In this document: positions 16,315 to 25,488 of the stretch, piece after piece
How positions within the stretch are numbered: the stretch's first letter is position 1
Layout of the letters: the number at the start of each line of letters is the position of its first letter
DNA from: Halorubrum sp. GN11_10-6_MGM
GTDB lineage: Archaea; Halobacteriota; Halobacteria; Halobacteriales; Haloferacaceae
Length of the DNA stretch: 45,044 nt
Reading direction: 5' to 3'
Assembly: GCF_005435165.1 (NCBI RefSeq)
Contig: NZ_SGUC01000025.1
Span: forward strand, 1 to 45,044
Position numbers and translations under genes: made by a program
The notes under the pieces: generated by a model
Databases searched by the model: none
What the model saw: the letters and a program-made list of their open reading frames with translations, nothing else
Told to the model about the DNA's origin: nothing

Positions 16315-16407
16315 ATGGTATCCATTATGTGGTACGTCTGGCTTGTCGGCACTGCGGTATCGCTGGCGACGATCTACGTGCTGCTTCGCGTCCTTTACAG
16401 CGAATGA
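16315..16407 (+). CDS. One-helix small accessory protein of the symporter
   Basis: A 30-residue protein. MVSIMWYVWLV opens a single membrane helix, the middle reads GTAVSLATIYVLL, and it closes with the positively charged tail RVLYSE. It starts 2 bp after the symporter stop, has a strong ribosome site inside that gene, and its TGA overlaps the amidase ATG (ATGA). Such tight packing means a three-gene translational unit. Very small helical partners next to SSS transporters are known to annotation as symporter small accessory proteins; by analogy it may stabilise or tune the transporter. Too short for ordinary gene calling. Identity as a subunit is inference; that it is a gene is well supported. 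Confidence 0.7.
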   Translation: MVSIMWYVWLVGTAVSLATIYVLLRVLYSE

Positions 16408-17849
16408 CGGGCGACGGCACGCCTGACCTCGACGAGCTTGCCGCGGTCGCCACCGAACTAGAGTTCGACCCGCCCGAGAGCGTCCTCAAGAGTGTACGAG
16501 ACGCTGCCAGCCAACTCGCCAGTAGCGCTGCTACTGTCCGGGAACGCGAGACGCCGGTAGCGACGGAGAACTCATCACAGGAAGAACTACTTGATGACGA
16601 GTACGGCGCGCTCCTATACGGCTACAAAACACCGCATCAGCGCCACGCCGATGGCAGATTGGATGGGTGTCGCGTAGCGGTAAAAGATAACATCGCGGTG
16701 AAGGGGCTGACGATGACCTGCGGGTCCAGTGAGTTCGAGTACACTCCCGGATTCAACGCCACAGTCGTTGACCGGCTTCTTGATGCGGGTGTAAATCTCG
16801 TTGGGAAGGCGAATATGGATGCGTTCGCATTCGGGCCGAGCGGCGAATTCAGCGGCCGAAAGCCTGTCACAAACCCAATTGCTGAAGACCGGATTCCGGG
16901 TGGAGCCTCTAGCGGAAGTGGTACAGCAGTTGCCGCAGGCATCGTTGATGTCGCACTCGGCACTGACACCGGCGGTAGCGTCCGCATTCCTGCTGCCTGT
17001 TGTGGCGTCGTCGGGGTGAAACCAACGTTTGGAGCCATCTCGACACACGGTGTCGTTCCGTTCGCCCCATCGCTCGATACGGTCGGCCCGCTCGCACGCG
17101 ACGTTTCCACGGCCACCGACGCTTTTACCGCCATTCACGGTTCCGACTCCAGAGACGCAACAACGGCACAGACACCGTCATTAGAACTTCCAGACACGCC
17201 GACGTTTGGAATTCCAGAATCGTTCTTGGAAGATTGTACGTCCCAGGTCGTGGATGAATTTGCTGAACTCCGAGAGACGCTCAGTACGAAGTTCGAAGTT
17301 CGGCCCGTCGACCTACCATTGGGGTCGATCGAGGCGGCATACTCGCTTGTCGGGGCGACAGAGTTTGCGTGGTTCATCCGACAGCAGGGCATTTCTCGTG
17401 GTATCGGTGCGACGTACGACGCTGGTTGGGCCGATGCCTTACACGAGTTTATGACGGAACATGGATTCAGCGATCATGTTGCGGAACGTGTGCTACCGGC
17501 TGCCACAATCGATGCCAGGGAAAGTGGCAAACCATATCTCGCCGGTCGACGCGAAGCACGTAGGTTCGACCAGTACTTACAGGAAGCGTTCGCTGATGTC
17601 GACCTACTTGTAACACCGACACTTCGTTCAGTACCACATGAACGCGGCAATATCGGCGCTGACGGTAGTATGTACGACCTGCTTGGGAACACGGCCCCGT
17701 TCAACCTCACCGGTCATCCTGCTGTCACACTTCCGGTCGCCGAACGTGATGGTCTCCCGGTGAGCGCACAAGTTATTGCCCCACGCTTTGCGGATAAAAT
17801 CGCGCTTGCCGGTGCCAAACAAATCGAAGATCACGTAGACACAAGCTAA
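16404..17849 (+). CDS. Amidase-signature hydrolase
   Basis: A 481-residue amidase-signature enzyme hydrolysing a C-N amide bond. The catalytic triad is visible: Lys94 in RVAVKDNIA, the cis-Ser in PGGASSGSGTAVAAG (169/170) and the nucleophile Ser192 in GTDTGGSVRIPAACCGVVGVKP. The N-terminal 60 residues form a helical, acidic extension like that of ureide and allophanate-type amidases rather than GatA. The C-terminal NLTGHPAVTLPV is the family's usual ending. It is not likely to be the tRNA amidotransferase GatA, since no gatB/C neighbour exists and it sits behind a transporter. The start is the ATG overlapping the small gene's stop. Probable role: hydrolysis of the imported amide for nitrogen or carbon. 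Confidence 0.9.
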   Translation: MTGDGTPDLDELAAVATELEFDPPESVLKSVRDAASQLASSAATVRERETPVATENSSQEELLDDEYGALLYGYKTPHQRHADGRLDGCRVAVKDNIAVKGLTMTCGSSEFEYTPGFNATVVDRLLDAGVNLVGKANMDAFAFGPSGEFSGRKPVTNPIAEDRIPGGASSGSGTAVAAGIVDVALGTDTGGSVRIPAACCGVVGVKPTFGAISTHGVVPFAPSLDTVGPLARDVSTATDAFTAIHGSDSRDATTAQTPSLELPDTPTFGIPESFLEDCTSQVVDEFAELRETLSTKFEVRPVDLPLGSIEAAYSLVGATEFAWFIRQQGISRGIGATYDAGWADALHEFMTEHGFSDHVAERVLPAATIDARESGKPYLAGRREARRFDQYLQEAFADVDLLVTPTLRSVPHERGNIGADGSMYDLLGNTAPFNLTGHPAVTLPVAERDGLPVSAQVIAPRFADKIALAGAKQIEDHVDTS

Positions 17850-17894
17850 CGTCCACCCTCGCAGTCGGCACTAATTCGTGTCGCGTCGATACGG

Positions 17895-18665
17895 TCACTG
17901 TGAGTGCGTGATATTCAGTTCAAGTTCGTTGGTTGTGCCGAGGAGCCGAGAGCGAACCTCTTCTTCAATGTCCGCATCCTCAAATCGGCGTTCCGGGCCA
18001 GAGATACTAATTGCGCCGATAACCCCGCCATCTGAGCGACGTACCGGAGCACCAAACGCAGTGAGACCTTCGATGTGTTCGCAATGATTGACTGCATACC
18101 CCTGTTCACGAACTGAGTCTAACTCCTCACGAAGTGTGTCTCGATCGGTGATTGTGTTCGGAGTCTCTACGGGCAATGATTCGTCAAGCAATTCTTTGAT
18201 ACGGTGGGTTGGAAGGAATGCGAGAATCGATTTCCCTGACGCAGTTGCATGTAATGGCATCTGGGAGCCAACCTGTGGATCGGTCTCGACAGCGTGTTCG
18301 CCAGTGGCCCGGAACACACAGAAGCCAACACCGTCTTCTTCAACGACGAACTGCGCGCGTTCGCCCGTCTTCCTGGCAAGTTCTTCGACTTTCTCTTCAG
18401 CCAGTGCGTATGTTTCGTCCTTCCGTCTAGCGGCTTCTCCAAGAGCCAGCAATTCGAAGCTCAGTTCAAATTCTCCTTCTTTGTGGGTAATGTAGTGGCG
18501 ATCGTTTAGTGTTCGTAGATGCCGGTGTACTGTACTCTTCGCCAAGGAGAGATCATCCGCAAGATCGGAAAGCGTGACGTTGTTCTGGCTGCGAATTTCG
18601 TCCAGAATATCGAAGGCAGTTTCGACGGCTTGTACTGTTTCTCTACTCTCCGATTGTTGTGACAT
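17895..18665 (-). CDS. IclR-family transcriptional regulator
   Basis: A 256-residue two-domain regulator. The N-terminal winged HTH (residues about 10-75) reads AFDILDEIRSQNNVTLSDLADDLSLAKSTVHRHLRTLNDRHYI. The C-terminal ligand-binding domain ends in GAISISGPERRFED, the IclR signature, preceded by GFCVFRATGEHAVE and PLHATASGKSILAFLP. It is convergent with the amidase (45 bp between stops) and shares the island's lower GC, so it most likely controls the transport operon, perhaps through the inverted repeat at 14781-14812. Its own TATA-like TCTTAAATC lies at about 18687-18696. Activator or repressor cannot be told. Confidence 0.92.
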   Translation of the reverse strand: MSQQSESRETVQAVETAFDILDEIRSQNNVTLSDLADDLSLAKSTVHRHLRTLNDRHYITHKEGEFELSFELLALGEAARRKDETYALAEEKVEELARKTGERAQFVVEEDGVGFCVFRATGEHAVETDPQVGSQMPLHATASGKSILAFLPTHRIKELLDESLPVETPNTITDRDTLREELDSVREQGYAVNHCEHIEGLTAFGAPVRRSDGGVIGAISISGPERRFEDADIEEEVRSRLLGTTNELELNITHSQ

Positions 18666-18818
18666 ACCACCACACTACACATTCCGCGATTTAAGATCTC
18701 TGGGAGATGAACGGATAGAAACAGCAGGCTTCGTCGAAACCCTGTGCTTCAAATACAGTATTGACCGAAACGGGGCAAGACGTGTCTCGTGTGAGAATCT
18801 GCGACGGCGTCGTTCTGC

Positions 18819-19493
18819 TCACTCCCGAACGACCGTCACGCGTCCCTCGGACGCGTCGAGCGCGAAGCCAGCCTCGCGGAGCCACGTCGCAGCCCGACCC
18901 TCGCCGTGGATCAGCACCTCCGCGAGGTCCGCGGGCTCGTCGACGTCGGTGCCGAGTCTGTGGGAGTCGACCGCGGCGAAGTCCGCTCCGATCTCGGCCG
19001 CGATCTCGCGGTGATCGAGGTACGACGCGCCGTGGTAGTCGACCCGGAACTCGGGGTGCGAGGCGACGAACGCGTTCGTGCCGCCGCCGCGGCCCGGCGC
19101 GACGACGACGTCCGCGCCGCGGCCGGCCTCGAACAGGCGTTCGACCGCCGCCGGCGTCGCGAGCGCGAGGTCCGCCATCACGACGGCGACCGGCTCGGGG
19201 GGGCCGTCGGGCTCAGCGTCGTTTTCCGGCCGCGACGACGCCGTTTCGGCACCCAGCCGCGCGTCCAGAGCCGCGTTCACCGCGGCCGTCAGCAGGCGGT
19301 CGTCGACGGTGACCGACCGGTCGACGTCGACCGCGTCGGTGGCGAGGACGCGGGGCTCGCCGCCGGCGTCCTCGACCGCGTCCAGCACGTCGTCGAGCAT
19401 GGCGCGCGCGAACGCGCTCCGCTCGTCGAGCGAGAGCACGTCTGCGAGTCGTGACTTCGGGCGATCGGTCGAAAAGGGGACGATGACCTCCAT
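18819..19493 (-). CDS. cofC: 2-phospho-L-lactate guanylyltransferase CofC
   Basis: Transfers GMP from GTP to 2-phospho-L-lactate (or a related acid), giving the activated precursor of the F420 side chain. The 224-residue nucleotidyltransferase starts [25 protein letters not shown], the CofC form of the pyrophosphorylase loop. [20 protein letters not shown] carries the metal-binding Asp. [30 protein letters not shown] is the family's most distinctive stretch. It follows cetZ by 18 bp on the same strand, so they are probably co-transcribed. Its usual downstream partner cofG has been displaced by the island. An Ala/Glu/Pro-rich loop ([19 protein letters not shown]) is an acidic insert. Confidence 0.93.
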   Translation of the reverse strand: MEVIVPFSTDRPKSRLADVLSLDERSAFARAMLDDVLDAVEDAGGEPRVLATDAVDVDRSVTVDDRLLTAAVNAALDARLGAETASSRPENDAEPDGPPEPVAVVMADLALATPAAVERLFEAGRGADVVVAPGRGGGTNAFVASHPEFRVDYHGASYLDHREIAAEIGADFAAVDSHRLGTDVDEPADLAEVLIHGEGRAATWLREAGFALDASEGRVTVVRE

Positions 19494-19511
19494 CGCGGGG
19501 AGCGGCGCGCC

Positions 19512-20690
19512 TCAGAACAGGGATTCCAGCTCGTCGCTGTCGTCGCTGACGAGCTCGTCGAGGTTGTCGTCGCTCTCCTCGCGGATCTCGTCTAAGTTGT
19601 CCTGCGCCTCGATGGCGACCTGCTGGAGCTCCTTGATCCGCGGGACGTTCGTGACGCCCGCGAGCAGGATGACCGTCGCGACGAAGCCGGCGCCGCGGTA
19701 CGGGTAGTCCCCGCCGCGGACCTCCATCGAGCCGGTCTGCTCTTCGAGCCACTTGCGCCCGCGCTCGATACCCTTCCGGTTGAGGTACTCCGGCGGCCCG
19801 GCGAGCACGAGCAGCGCGCGCTCTGCGCCCTCGATCTCGCAGGGGAGCGTGAGCCGACCGAGCGCCGCCTTGCGGACGAGGCTGGTGATCCGGTTCGTGG
19901 TGTGCGCGCTGTCGAGCTCGTCGTCGTTGCCGTCGTCTCGGAGCCGCGAGAGCAGCCCGCCCGAGGAGCGCTCCTCGACCTCTTCCTCCGCGTAGCCGAC
20001 CGTGGAGACGCCGCCGCCGGAGAGCGTGTTGATGATCTCCGAGGAGTCGACGACGCTCTCGGCGACCTCCTGGCCCTGCTGGATCTCGCCGGCGCCGAAT
20101 AAGATCCCGAACCGCCGGACGATCTCCTCGTTGATCTCCTCGTAGCCGCCCTGAACGGACTCGCCCGTCTTCCGCCAAGCGTCGTTGTCGAACACCATCA
20201 GGTTGTCCACCTCGCGGACGAACGTCTGGAACGAGCGGGCCGCGTTGAGGGTGTAGATGCCGCCCTCGTCGCTCCCGGGCAGGATGCCCAGTCCGTAGAC
20301 GGGTTCGGTGTAGATCCGCTTGAGGTGTTTCGCGAGCACCGGCGCGCCGCCGGAGCCGGTCCCGCCGCCGAGACCGGCGACGACGAGGAAGGCGTCGACC
20401 TCGTGGACCGGGATCGAGTCGATCGCGCCCTGTACCTCGTCGATGTCCTCCTCGGCGATCTCCGCGCCGAGCTCGTTGTCCGCGCCGACGCCGTGGCCCT
20501 TCACGCGCGACTGGCCGATGAGGACGCGCTGGTCCTCGGCGATGTGTTCGAGCCCCATGAGGTCCGCCTTCGCCGTGTTGACGGCCGCGGCGGCCCGGAC
20601 GATCTCGGAGCCCGTCCGCTTGTCGTACTCCAAGAACTTGTCAACGACTTTACCCCCCGCCTGTCCGAATCCGATCATTGCGAGTTTCAT
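19512..20690 (-). CDS. cetZ: Tubulin-like cell-shape protein CetZ
   Basis: A 392-residue FtsZ/tubulin-superfamily GTPase of the archaeal CetZ family, which in haloarchaea controls cell shape and motility rather than division. The start MKLAMIGFGQAGGKVVDKFLEY and the GTP loop VAGLGGGTGSGGAP (tubulin signature GGGTGSG) are clear. LGILPGSDEGGIYTLNAARSF and YPYRGAGFVATVILLAGVTNVPRI belong to CetZ, not to FtsZ1/2. The acidic tail ends in DELESLF. Start choice is supported by a GGAGG ribosome site 9 bases before ATG and a TATA box at 20733-20741. Its position before cofC is that of CetZ1-type genes, but paralogue number cannot be settled from here. Confidence 0.93.
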   Translation of the reverse strand: MKLAMIGFGQAGGKVVDKFLEYDKRTGSEIVRAAAAVNTAKADLMGLEHIAEDQRVLIGQSRVKGHGVGADNELGAEIAEEDIDEVQGAIDSIPVHEVDAFLVVAGLGGGTGSGGAPVLAKHLKRIYTEPVYGLGILPGSDEGGIYTLNAARSFQTFVREVDNLMVFDNDAWRKTGESVQGGYEEINEEIVRRFGILFGAGEIQQGQEVAESVVDSSEIINTLSGGGVSTVGYAEEEVEERSSGGLLSRLRDDGNDDELDSAHTTNRITSLVRKAALGRLTLPCEIEGAERALLVLAGPPEYLNRKGIERGRKWLEEQTGSMEVRGGDYPYRGAGFVATVILLAGVTNVPRIKELQQVAIEAQDNLDEIREESDDNLDELVSDDSDELESLF

Positions 20691-20695
20691 CGTGT

Positions 20696-20741
20696 GCTCC
20701 CTCCGCGTTTGAACTGAACAGAACGTGATCTCGTATATAAG
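20696..20741 (-). promoter_or_regulatory. cetZ promoter: TATA box plus Shine-Dalgarno
   Basis: TTATATACGA (20732-20741 on the minus strand) is a consensus TATA box. A GGAGG core near 20700-20704 lies 9 bases before the ATG. With a leader of about 20-25 nt, this is one of the few genes here with a clear leader and ribosome site. Confidence 0.6.
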
Positions 20742-20799
20742 CCTTCGGTTGCCGTTACCAGCGCTGAGATTATCGCAGTTGACACGTTCGGGTCACCTG

Positions 20800-21696
20800 T
20801 CATCGGATTCCGAGGTGCTCACCGAGCGTCGTCAGTTCGGACGGGTCGACCCCGAACGCCTCTACGTCGTTGTCGGCGGTCGTGTTGTCGAACTTCAGCG
20901 ACCGGTACTGGTCCGGACCCATCGGGAACCCGGGGACGGCGCCGAGGACGGAGAGCCCGACCTTCGCGAGCGGCATCGGGAGCGGGACGATCGTGACGCC
21001 CTTCTCCTCCGCCTCGTAGACGAGGTCGGTCACCTGCCGCAGCGTGAGCACCTCGGGGCCGCCGATCTCGTAGGCCCCCCCAACGTGTTCGTCGTCGGTC
21101 ACCGCGGCGGCGATCATCGGCACGAGGTCCTCGACGTGAATCGGTTGGAACCGCGTCTTCCCGCCGCCGGGAAGCGGGTACAGCGGGACGCCCGGCGCGA
21201 ACATCCCCTTCAGCCGCTTGGTGAACGAGACGAACTCCCCGCCCTCGCCGAAGACGACGGAGGGACGGAAGATCGTCCAGTCGAGCTCGCTCTCGCGGAC
21301 TATCTCCTCGGCCGCTCCCTTGGCGCGGATGTAGGCTGTGTCGCCGTTCGGGTCCGCGCCGAGCGCGCTCAGTTGGACGAACCCCTCGACGCCTCCGTCC
21401 TCGGCCGCGCGGACGAGGTTCTCGGTCCCGCCGCGGTGGATCCGGTCGTGCATCCGGTTGCCGCCGTCCGGTTCGAACAGCGGCGAGAGCGCGACCAGGT
21501 TCACGACCGCGTCGTGACCGTCGACCGCCGCCGCGATCGAGTCGTAGTCGGTCACGTCGCCGCTCACGCCCGTCACGCCCTCCGGCGCCTCCTCGGGCGA
21601 GCGGGAGAGCGCGGTCACCGCGTGGCCGTCGTTCGCGAGCGCGCGACAGAGGTACGAGCCGATGAACCCGGTCCCGCCGGCTACCAACACTTTCAT
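20800..21696 (-). CDS. NAD(P)-binding epimerase-like protein (NDUFA9 family)
   Basis: A 298-residue atypical short-chain dehydrogenase. It begins MKVLVAGGTGFIGSYLCRALA (GxxGxxG cofactor loop). The sequence AAVDGHDAVVNLVALSPLF, the ALGADPNGDTAYIRAKGAAEEIVRES segment (Tyr-Ile-Arg-Ala-Lys in place of Tyr-x3-Lys) and FRPSVVFGEGGEFV match the branch that contains complex I subunit NDUFA9 and plant/archaeal flavin-reductase-like relatives. The catalytic Tyr-Lys is intact, but related proteins are often structural or quinone/lipid-linked. Function is therefore open. It is 110 bp from cetZ, on the same strand but with a separate promoter between them. Confidence 0.85.
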   Translation of the reverse strand: MKVLVAGGTGFIGSYLCRALANDGHAVTALSRSPEEAPEGVTGVSGDVTDYDSIAAAVDGHDAVVNLVALSPLFEPDGGNRMHDRIHRGGTENLVRAAEDGGVEGFVQLSALGADPNGDTAYIRAKGAAEEIVRESELDWTIFRPSVVFGEGGEFVSFTKRLKGMFAPGVPLYPLPGGGKTRFQPIHVEDLVPMIAAAVTDDEHVGGAYEIGGPEVLTLRQVTDLVYEAEEKGVTIVPLPMPLAKVGLSVLGAVPGFPMGPDQYRSLKFDNTTADNDVEAFGVDPSELTTLGEHLGIR

Positions 21697-21850
21697 GCGT
21701 TCCGTATCGCGTGGAAGCCCCGTAAACCTACCGCGGCGTCAGACGCTCGCTGAACCCGGCGCCGCGATGGCCGGCGATCGATGGCTCCGAGGCGGCGGCC
21801 GGCGATCGACGTCTCCGGCGCGGCGACCGACCTCGGCGCGAGCAGCCGGG

Positions 21851-22714
21851 TCACTCCTCGTCCGGAACCGGGACCGTCAACACCGGGACGGGCGCGCTCC
21901 GGAGGGTGCGCTCGGCGACGCTGCCGAGCAGGTACCGTCCCACGCCGGTCCGGCCGTGGGTCCCCATCGCCACGAGGTCGACGCCGGGGTCGTCGACGTA
22001 CGCTCGAATTCCGCGCGCAGCCGAGGACGCGGCCTCGACGGCGCCGACCGCCTCCACTCCTGCGGCCTCGACGCGCTCGACGCCCGCGGCGACGGCGTCG
22101 TCGGCGTACTCGGAGAGGACGTCGACCTCCACGTGGTCGCCGATACCGATCCCGCCGGTGTCGACGACCGAGAGGACGTGGACCGTCGCGCCCGCCCGCT
22201 CGGCGATCGGGATCGCCCGGTCGAGCGCGGCCGTCGCCGCCGGGCTCCCGTCGGTGGGGACCAAGACGCCCTCGTACGGGTACGGGACCGCCTCGTCGCC
22301 CGGCCGCAGCGCGAGCACCGGCACCGGCGAGCGCCGGACGACGCGCTCGGTCGTGCTGCCGACGAGGCGCTCGACCCCCTGCCGTCCCCGCGTCGACATC
22401 GCGACGAGGTCGGCGTCGATCCGGTCCGCGTAGTCGACGACCGTCTCGGGGACGCCGCCCTGCTCGACGGCCGTCTCGGCGTCGACGCCGCGCTCCGCGG
22501 CGCGGGCCGCCGCCGCCTCGACGATCGACTCCCCCTCCTGCTCCAGCACGTCGACCACGTCGCCGCCGATCCGCGTCACGCTGTCGCGGGTCGTGTCCGC
22601 GACGTGGAGGAGGTGAACCGTCGCGCCGTGGTCGGCGGCGATCGCCAGGATGTGGTCGAACGCCGCCGCGGCCGCGTCGCTGCCGTCGGTGGGAACGCAG
22701 ATCCGGTCGAACAT
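21851..22714 (-). CDS. Universal stress protein with two UspA domains
   Basis: A 287-residue tandem Usp. Domain 1 begins [19 protein letters not shown] and ends with [31 protein letters not shown]. Domain 2 begins [18 protein letters not shown] and ends [32 protein letters not shown]. Both carry a complete G-x2-G-x9-G-(S) ATP-binding motif ([12 protein letters not shown] and [13 protein letters not shown]), unlike the diverged single-domain copy at 2160. The protein can pair its own domains intramolecularly. The stress that induces it is not visible. The gap 21697-21850 holds two copies of GGCCGGCGATCGA but no gene. Confidence 0.92.
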   Translation of the reverse strand: MFDRICVPTDGSDAAAAAFDHILAIAADHGATVHLLHVADTTRDSVTRIGGDVVDVLEQEGESIVEAAAARAAERGVDAETAVEQGGVPETVVDYADRIDADLVAMSTRGRQGVERLVGSTTERVVRRSPVPVLALRPGDEAVPYPYEGVLVPTDGSPAATAALDRAIPIAERAGATVHVLSVVDTGGIGIGDHVEVDVLSEYADDAVAAGVERVEAAGVEAVGAVEAASSAARGIRAYVDDPGVDLVAMGTHGRTGVGRYLLGSVAERTLRSAPVPVLTVPVPDEE

Positions 22715-22802
22715 ACCGGACCGGTCGCGGCCGCGGGTAAAAAAACGCTCGCGTCGTCGCGGTCGCCCCGGTGGCGTCGGCCCGCTGGCGTGTGCCGCGC
22801 CG

Positions 22803-24215
22803 TTACGCCGCGTCGTCGTCCGGAGATTCGCCGCCCGGGGCTTCGCCGTCCCCGGCGTCGTCGGCGTCCCCCGCCTCCCCGCCGTCCCGCCGCGTGACGC
22901 GCACCGTCGAGATGCGCGCGCCGTCGACCGCGGTGACCTCGAAGGCGAACCGCTCCGTCTCCGCGACGTCGCCGACCTCGGGCGAGCGCCCGATCCGGTC
23001 GAGCACGAACCCGCCGAGCGTCTCGTAGCCGTCGCCGCTGAGGTCGGTGCCGAGCGCGTCGTTGACGTCCGTGAGCGGCACCGACCCGTCCGCCTCGTGC
23101 GTCCGGTCGCCCGTCCGGCGGATGGTGTGGCGGCCCTCGGCGACGTCGAACTCGTCGCGGAGGTCGCCGACGAGCGCCTCGGCGACGTCCTCGACGGTGA
23201 CGATCCCCTCGAAGGCGCCCCACTCGTCTATCACCGCCGCCATCTGTCGCCGCCCGTCGCGGAACTGGACGAGGAGGTCGCTCGCGCTCGTCGTCTCCGG
23301 GACGACGAGGATCTCGCGGGCGAGGTCCGCCGCGGTGGGACCGTCCGCGTCGTCGAGAGCGTCGTCGCAGTCGCCCGTCTCGATCGCGCGCAGCACGTCC
23401 TTCACGTCGACGAAGCCGACGACGCGGTCGGCGTCGTCGGCCTCGACGACCGGGTACCGAGTGTGACCCGCGTCGAGGACCGTCTCGCGGATCGCCGAGA
23501 GCGTCGCGTCAGCGGGCAGCGAGACCACGTCGGGGCGGGGGGCCATCAGCTCGCGGGCCGCGGTGTCGTCGAGCTCGAAGACGCCCTCGATCATCGCCAC
23601 CTCCGACTCGTCGACGTGGCCTGCGTCGCCGGCCCGCGCCAGCACGCGTCGGATCTCGCGCTCTTCGAGCGTCTCGTCGCTCTCGGAGGCGGGCGGGACG
23701 CCGATCAGGCTCGTGAAGGCGTTCGCGGTGCCGTTGAACACCGCGATGCCGGGCGAAAAGAGGAGGTACGACAGCTTCATCGGCGGGGCGAGCAACAGCG
23801 AGATCCGCTCCGCCTGCGCGATGGCGATGGTCTTCGGGGCCAGCTCGCCGAAGACGACGTGGAGGAACGTGATAACGGAGAAGCCGATCGCGAACGCGAC
23901 GAGGTGGACGACGCTCTCGGGCAGGAGCGGACCGAGGACGGGTTCGATCAGCGCCGCGACCGCGGGCTCGCCGATCCATCCGAGGCCGAGCGACGCGAGC
24001 GTGATCCCGAGCTGGGTCGCGGCGAGGTAGTCGTCGAGGTTGGCCATCACCTCCTGAAGCGTCTGCGCGCCCGCCTTCCCCTCCTCTGCCAGCTGTTCGA
24101 CCGAGGTGGCCCGTATCCTGACGAACGCGAACTCCGAGGCGACGAAGAACCCGTTCAGCGCCACCAACACGAGGGCCGCCGCGACGCGGGAGACCGAGAC
24201 GGCGACGCCTACCAT
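22803..24215 (-). CDS. CNNM/CBS/CorC_HlyC membrane protein (hemolysin-family, likely cation transport)
   Basis: A 470-residue protein with three parts. The N-terminal CNNM (DUF21) domain has about four helices, and includes [28 protein letters not shown] and [23 protein letters not shown] pair follows (residues about 200-330), starting [21 protein letters not shown]. The C-terminal CorC_HlyC domain ([41 protein letters not shown]) ends the fold. Relatives transport or regulate Mg2+/Co2+ or Na+; the name hemolysin is historical. The tail is an acidic low-complexity run rich in Asp/Gly. It may sense adenine nucleotides through the CBS domains. Confidence 0.9.
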   Translation of the reverse strand: MVGVAVSVSRVAAALVLVALNGFFVASEFAFVRIRATSVEQLAEEGKAGAQTLQEVMANLDDYLAATQLGITLASLGLGWIGEPAVAALIEPVLGPLLPESVVHLVAFAIGFSVITFLHVVFGELAPKTIAIAQAERISLLLAPPMKLSYLLFSPGIAVFNGTANAFTSLIGVPPASESDETLEEREIRRVLARAGDAGHVDESEVAMIEGVFELDDTAARELMAPRPDVVSLPADATLSAIRETVLDAGHTRYPVVEADDADRVVGFVDVKDVLRAIETGDCDDALDDADGPTAADLAREILVVPETTSASDLLVQFRDGRRQMAAVIDEWGAFEGIVTVEDVAEALVGDLRDEFDVAEGRHTIRRTGDRTHEADGSVPLTDVNDALGTDLSGDGYETLGGFVLDRIGRSPEVGDVAETERFAFEVTAVDGARISTVRVTRRDGGEAGDADDAGDGEAPGGESPDDDAA

Positions 24216-24263
24216 CCGTCCCTCCGGAGCGCGCGAGCGGTTGACGAGTGGACGACCATGGCG

Positions 24264-24279
24264 CCCGTTCGTGAACGGG
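24264..24279. repeat. Short perfect hairpin CCCGTTC-GT-GAACGGG
   Basis: Seven-base arms around GT, between the divergent CNNM and tmk genes. The remaining gap (24280-24453) is GC-rich with repeated ccgaacc words and holds no gene. It may be a regulatory site shared by the two genes. Confidence 0.4.
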
Positions 24280-24453
24280 TCACTAAAAATGGTGGTGGGG
24301 CTGGCGTCGCGCTCCCCGGAGGGCGGGCGTCGAACGAGCGGCCCGCTTGTGGCGGAAGGGGGACCGAACCGCGCGGCCCGTTCGCGGCGGAGAGGTCCGA
24401 ACCGGGCGGGCCGGAGCCGCGCCGTTTATTCCTCGGCGCGGCGGAACGCCACC

Positions 24454-25047
24454 ATGCTGATCACGCTGGAGGGGCTCGACGGCAGCGGCAAGACGACGGT
24501 CTGGGAGGCGCTCCACGACGTGTACCCCGGCGCGACGTTCACCCGCGAACCCACCGACAGCTGGTACGGGGAGGCGGTGGGGCGCTCGATGGCCGACCCG
24601 GAGGCCGACCCGCTCGCGGAGCTGTTCCTGTACACCGCCGACCACGCGAACCACCTCTCCGAGACGGTGCGGCCGGCGCTCGCCGACGGCGACCTCGTGG
24701 TCTCCGACCGCTACTCCGACTCGCGGTTCGCCTATCAGGGGGCGACGCTCGCGCGCGCCGACGCGGACGTCCAGCGACCGTTGGAGTACGTCAGGGGGAT
24801 CCACGCCGCCTTCTCGCGGCCGCCCGACGCCACCATCTACCTCGATCTGGACCCCGAGACCGCCGCCGAGCGCGCCGGCCGGACCGACAAGTTCGAGCGC
24901 GGCGGCTACCTCGCGGCCGTGCGCGACAACTACGAGCGCCTGATCGACGCCGACCCCGGTCGGTTCCACCGCGTCGACGCGGCGCGCGCGCCCGAGGACG
25001 TGGTGGCGCGAGTCGAGGATATCGTGGCCGAGCTGGTCGACCGCTGA
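24454..25047 (+). CDS. tmk: Thymidylate kinase
   Basis: Phosphorylates dTMP to dTDP for DNA synthesis. The 197-residue P-loop kinase starts [20 protein letters not shown] (Walker A GLDGSGKT). The DR(Y/H) motif is [19 protein letters not shown], containing the TMP-binding Arg and the Tyr-Gln stack. The LID region ([22 protein letters not shown]) is next. The start is set by the conserved N-terminus; the frame stays open upstream without similarity. A TATA-like tttatt at 24424-24429 lies about 27 bp before ATG, so the message is leaderless. Confidence 0.95.
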   Translation: MLITLEGLDGSGKTTVWEALHDVYPGATFTREPTDSWYGEAVGRSMADPEADPLAELFLYTADHANHLSETVRPALADGDLVVSDRYSDSRFAYQGATLARADADVQRPLEYVRGIHAAFSRPPDATIYLDLDPETAAERAGRTDKFERGGYLAAVRDNYERLIDADPGRFHRVDAARAPEDVVARVEDIVAELVDR

Positions 25048-25065
25048 ACCCTTCTCCGAGCGTTC

Positions 25066-25389
25066 TCAGCGCGTGTCCGGCAGTTCGTACTCGTCGGGCG
25101 ACGGGACGTAGAGGTAGTCGATGGCGACGCCGAGCGCCAGCGGAAGCGCGATCAAAAGCGCCAGCAGGATCGTCGAGCTCCCGACGTCGATACCGGTGCC
25201 GACGCCGAGCGCGCCCGTGAACACGAGCGTCGAAACGAGCAACAGCAGCGGCGTCAACACGAGGGTGTACACGACGGTCCCCCACGACGTCGAGAGCTGA
25301 ATCCGAAAGAATCGGGTCGCGACCCCGGCGAGGAACGTGTGGAACGCGACCAGAGCGAGGAGGCTGGCGAACCCAAACAGCGCGAGCAT
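25066..25389 (-). CDS. Small haloarchaeal membrane protein, unknown function
   Basis: A 107-residue protein with three hydrophobic segments: MLALFGFASLLALVAFHTFLA, GTVVYTLVLTPLLLLVSTLVF, and ILLALLIALPLALGVAIDYLYV. It ends in a short polar tail, SPDEYELPDTR. I begin at the ATG at 25387-25389; an ATG 24 bp upstream would add a polar octapeptide. It resembles conserved haloarchaeal membrane proteins of unknown function, for which I offer no role. It is convergent with tmk (18 bp between stops), which is positional only. Confidence 0.75.
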   Translation of the reverse strand: MLALFGFASLLALVAFHTFLAGVATRFFRIQLSTSWGTVVYTLVLTPLLLLVSTLVFTGALGVGTGIDVGSSTILLALLIALPLALGVAIDYLYVPSPDEYELPDTR

Positions 25390-25488
25390 GGTCGACGTAC
25401 GGGCCGGCGACACTTCCCCCTATCGGCCGCAGCCGAGACCGCCACCGCTCGGACCGGACCGCCATCGCTTAGACCGGATTGCCGCCCC

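Noticed and set aside
16404-17849. GatA subunit of the tRNA amidotransferase
   Set aside because: No gatB or gatC neighbour, a different N-terminal extension, and a transporter operon context argue for a catabolic amidase.
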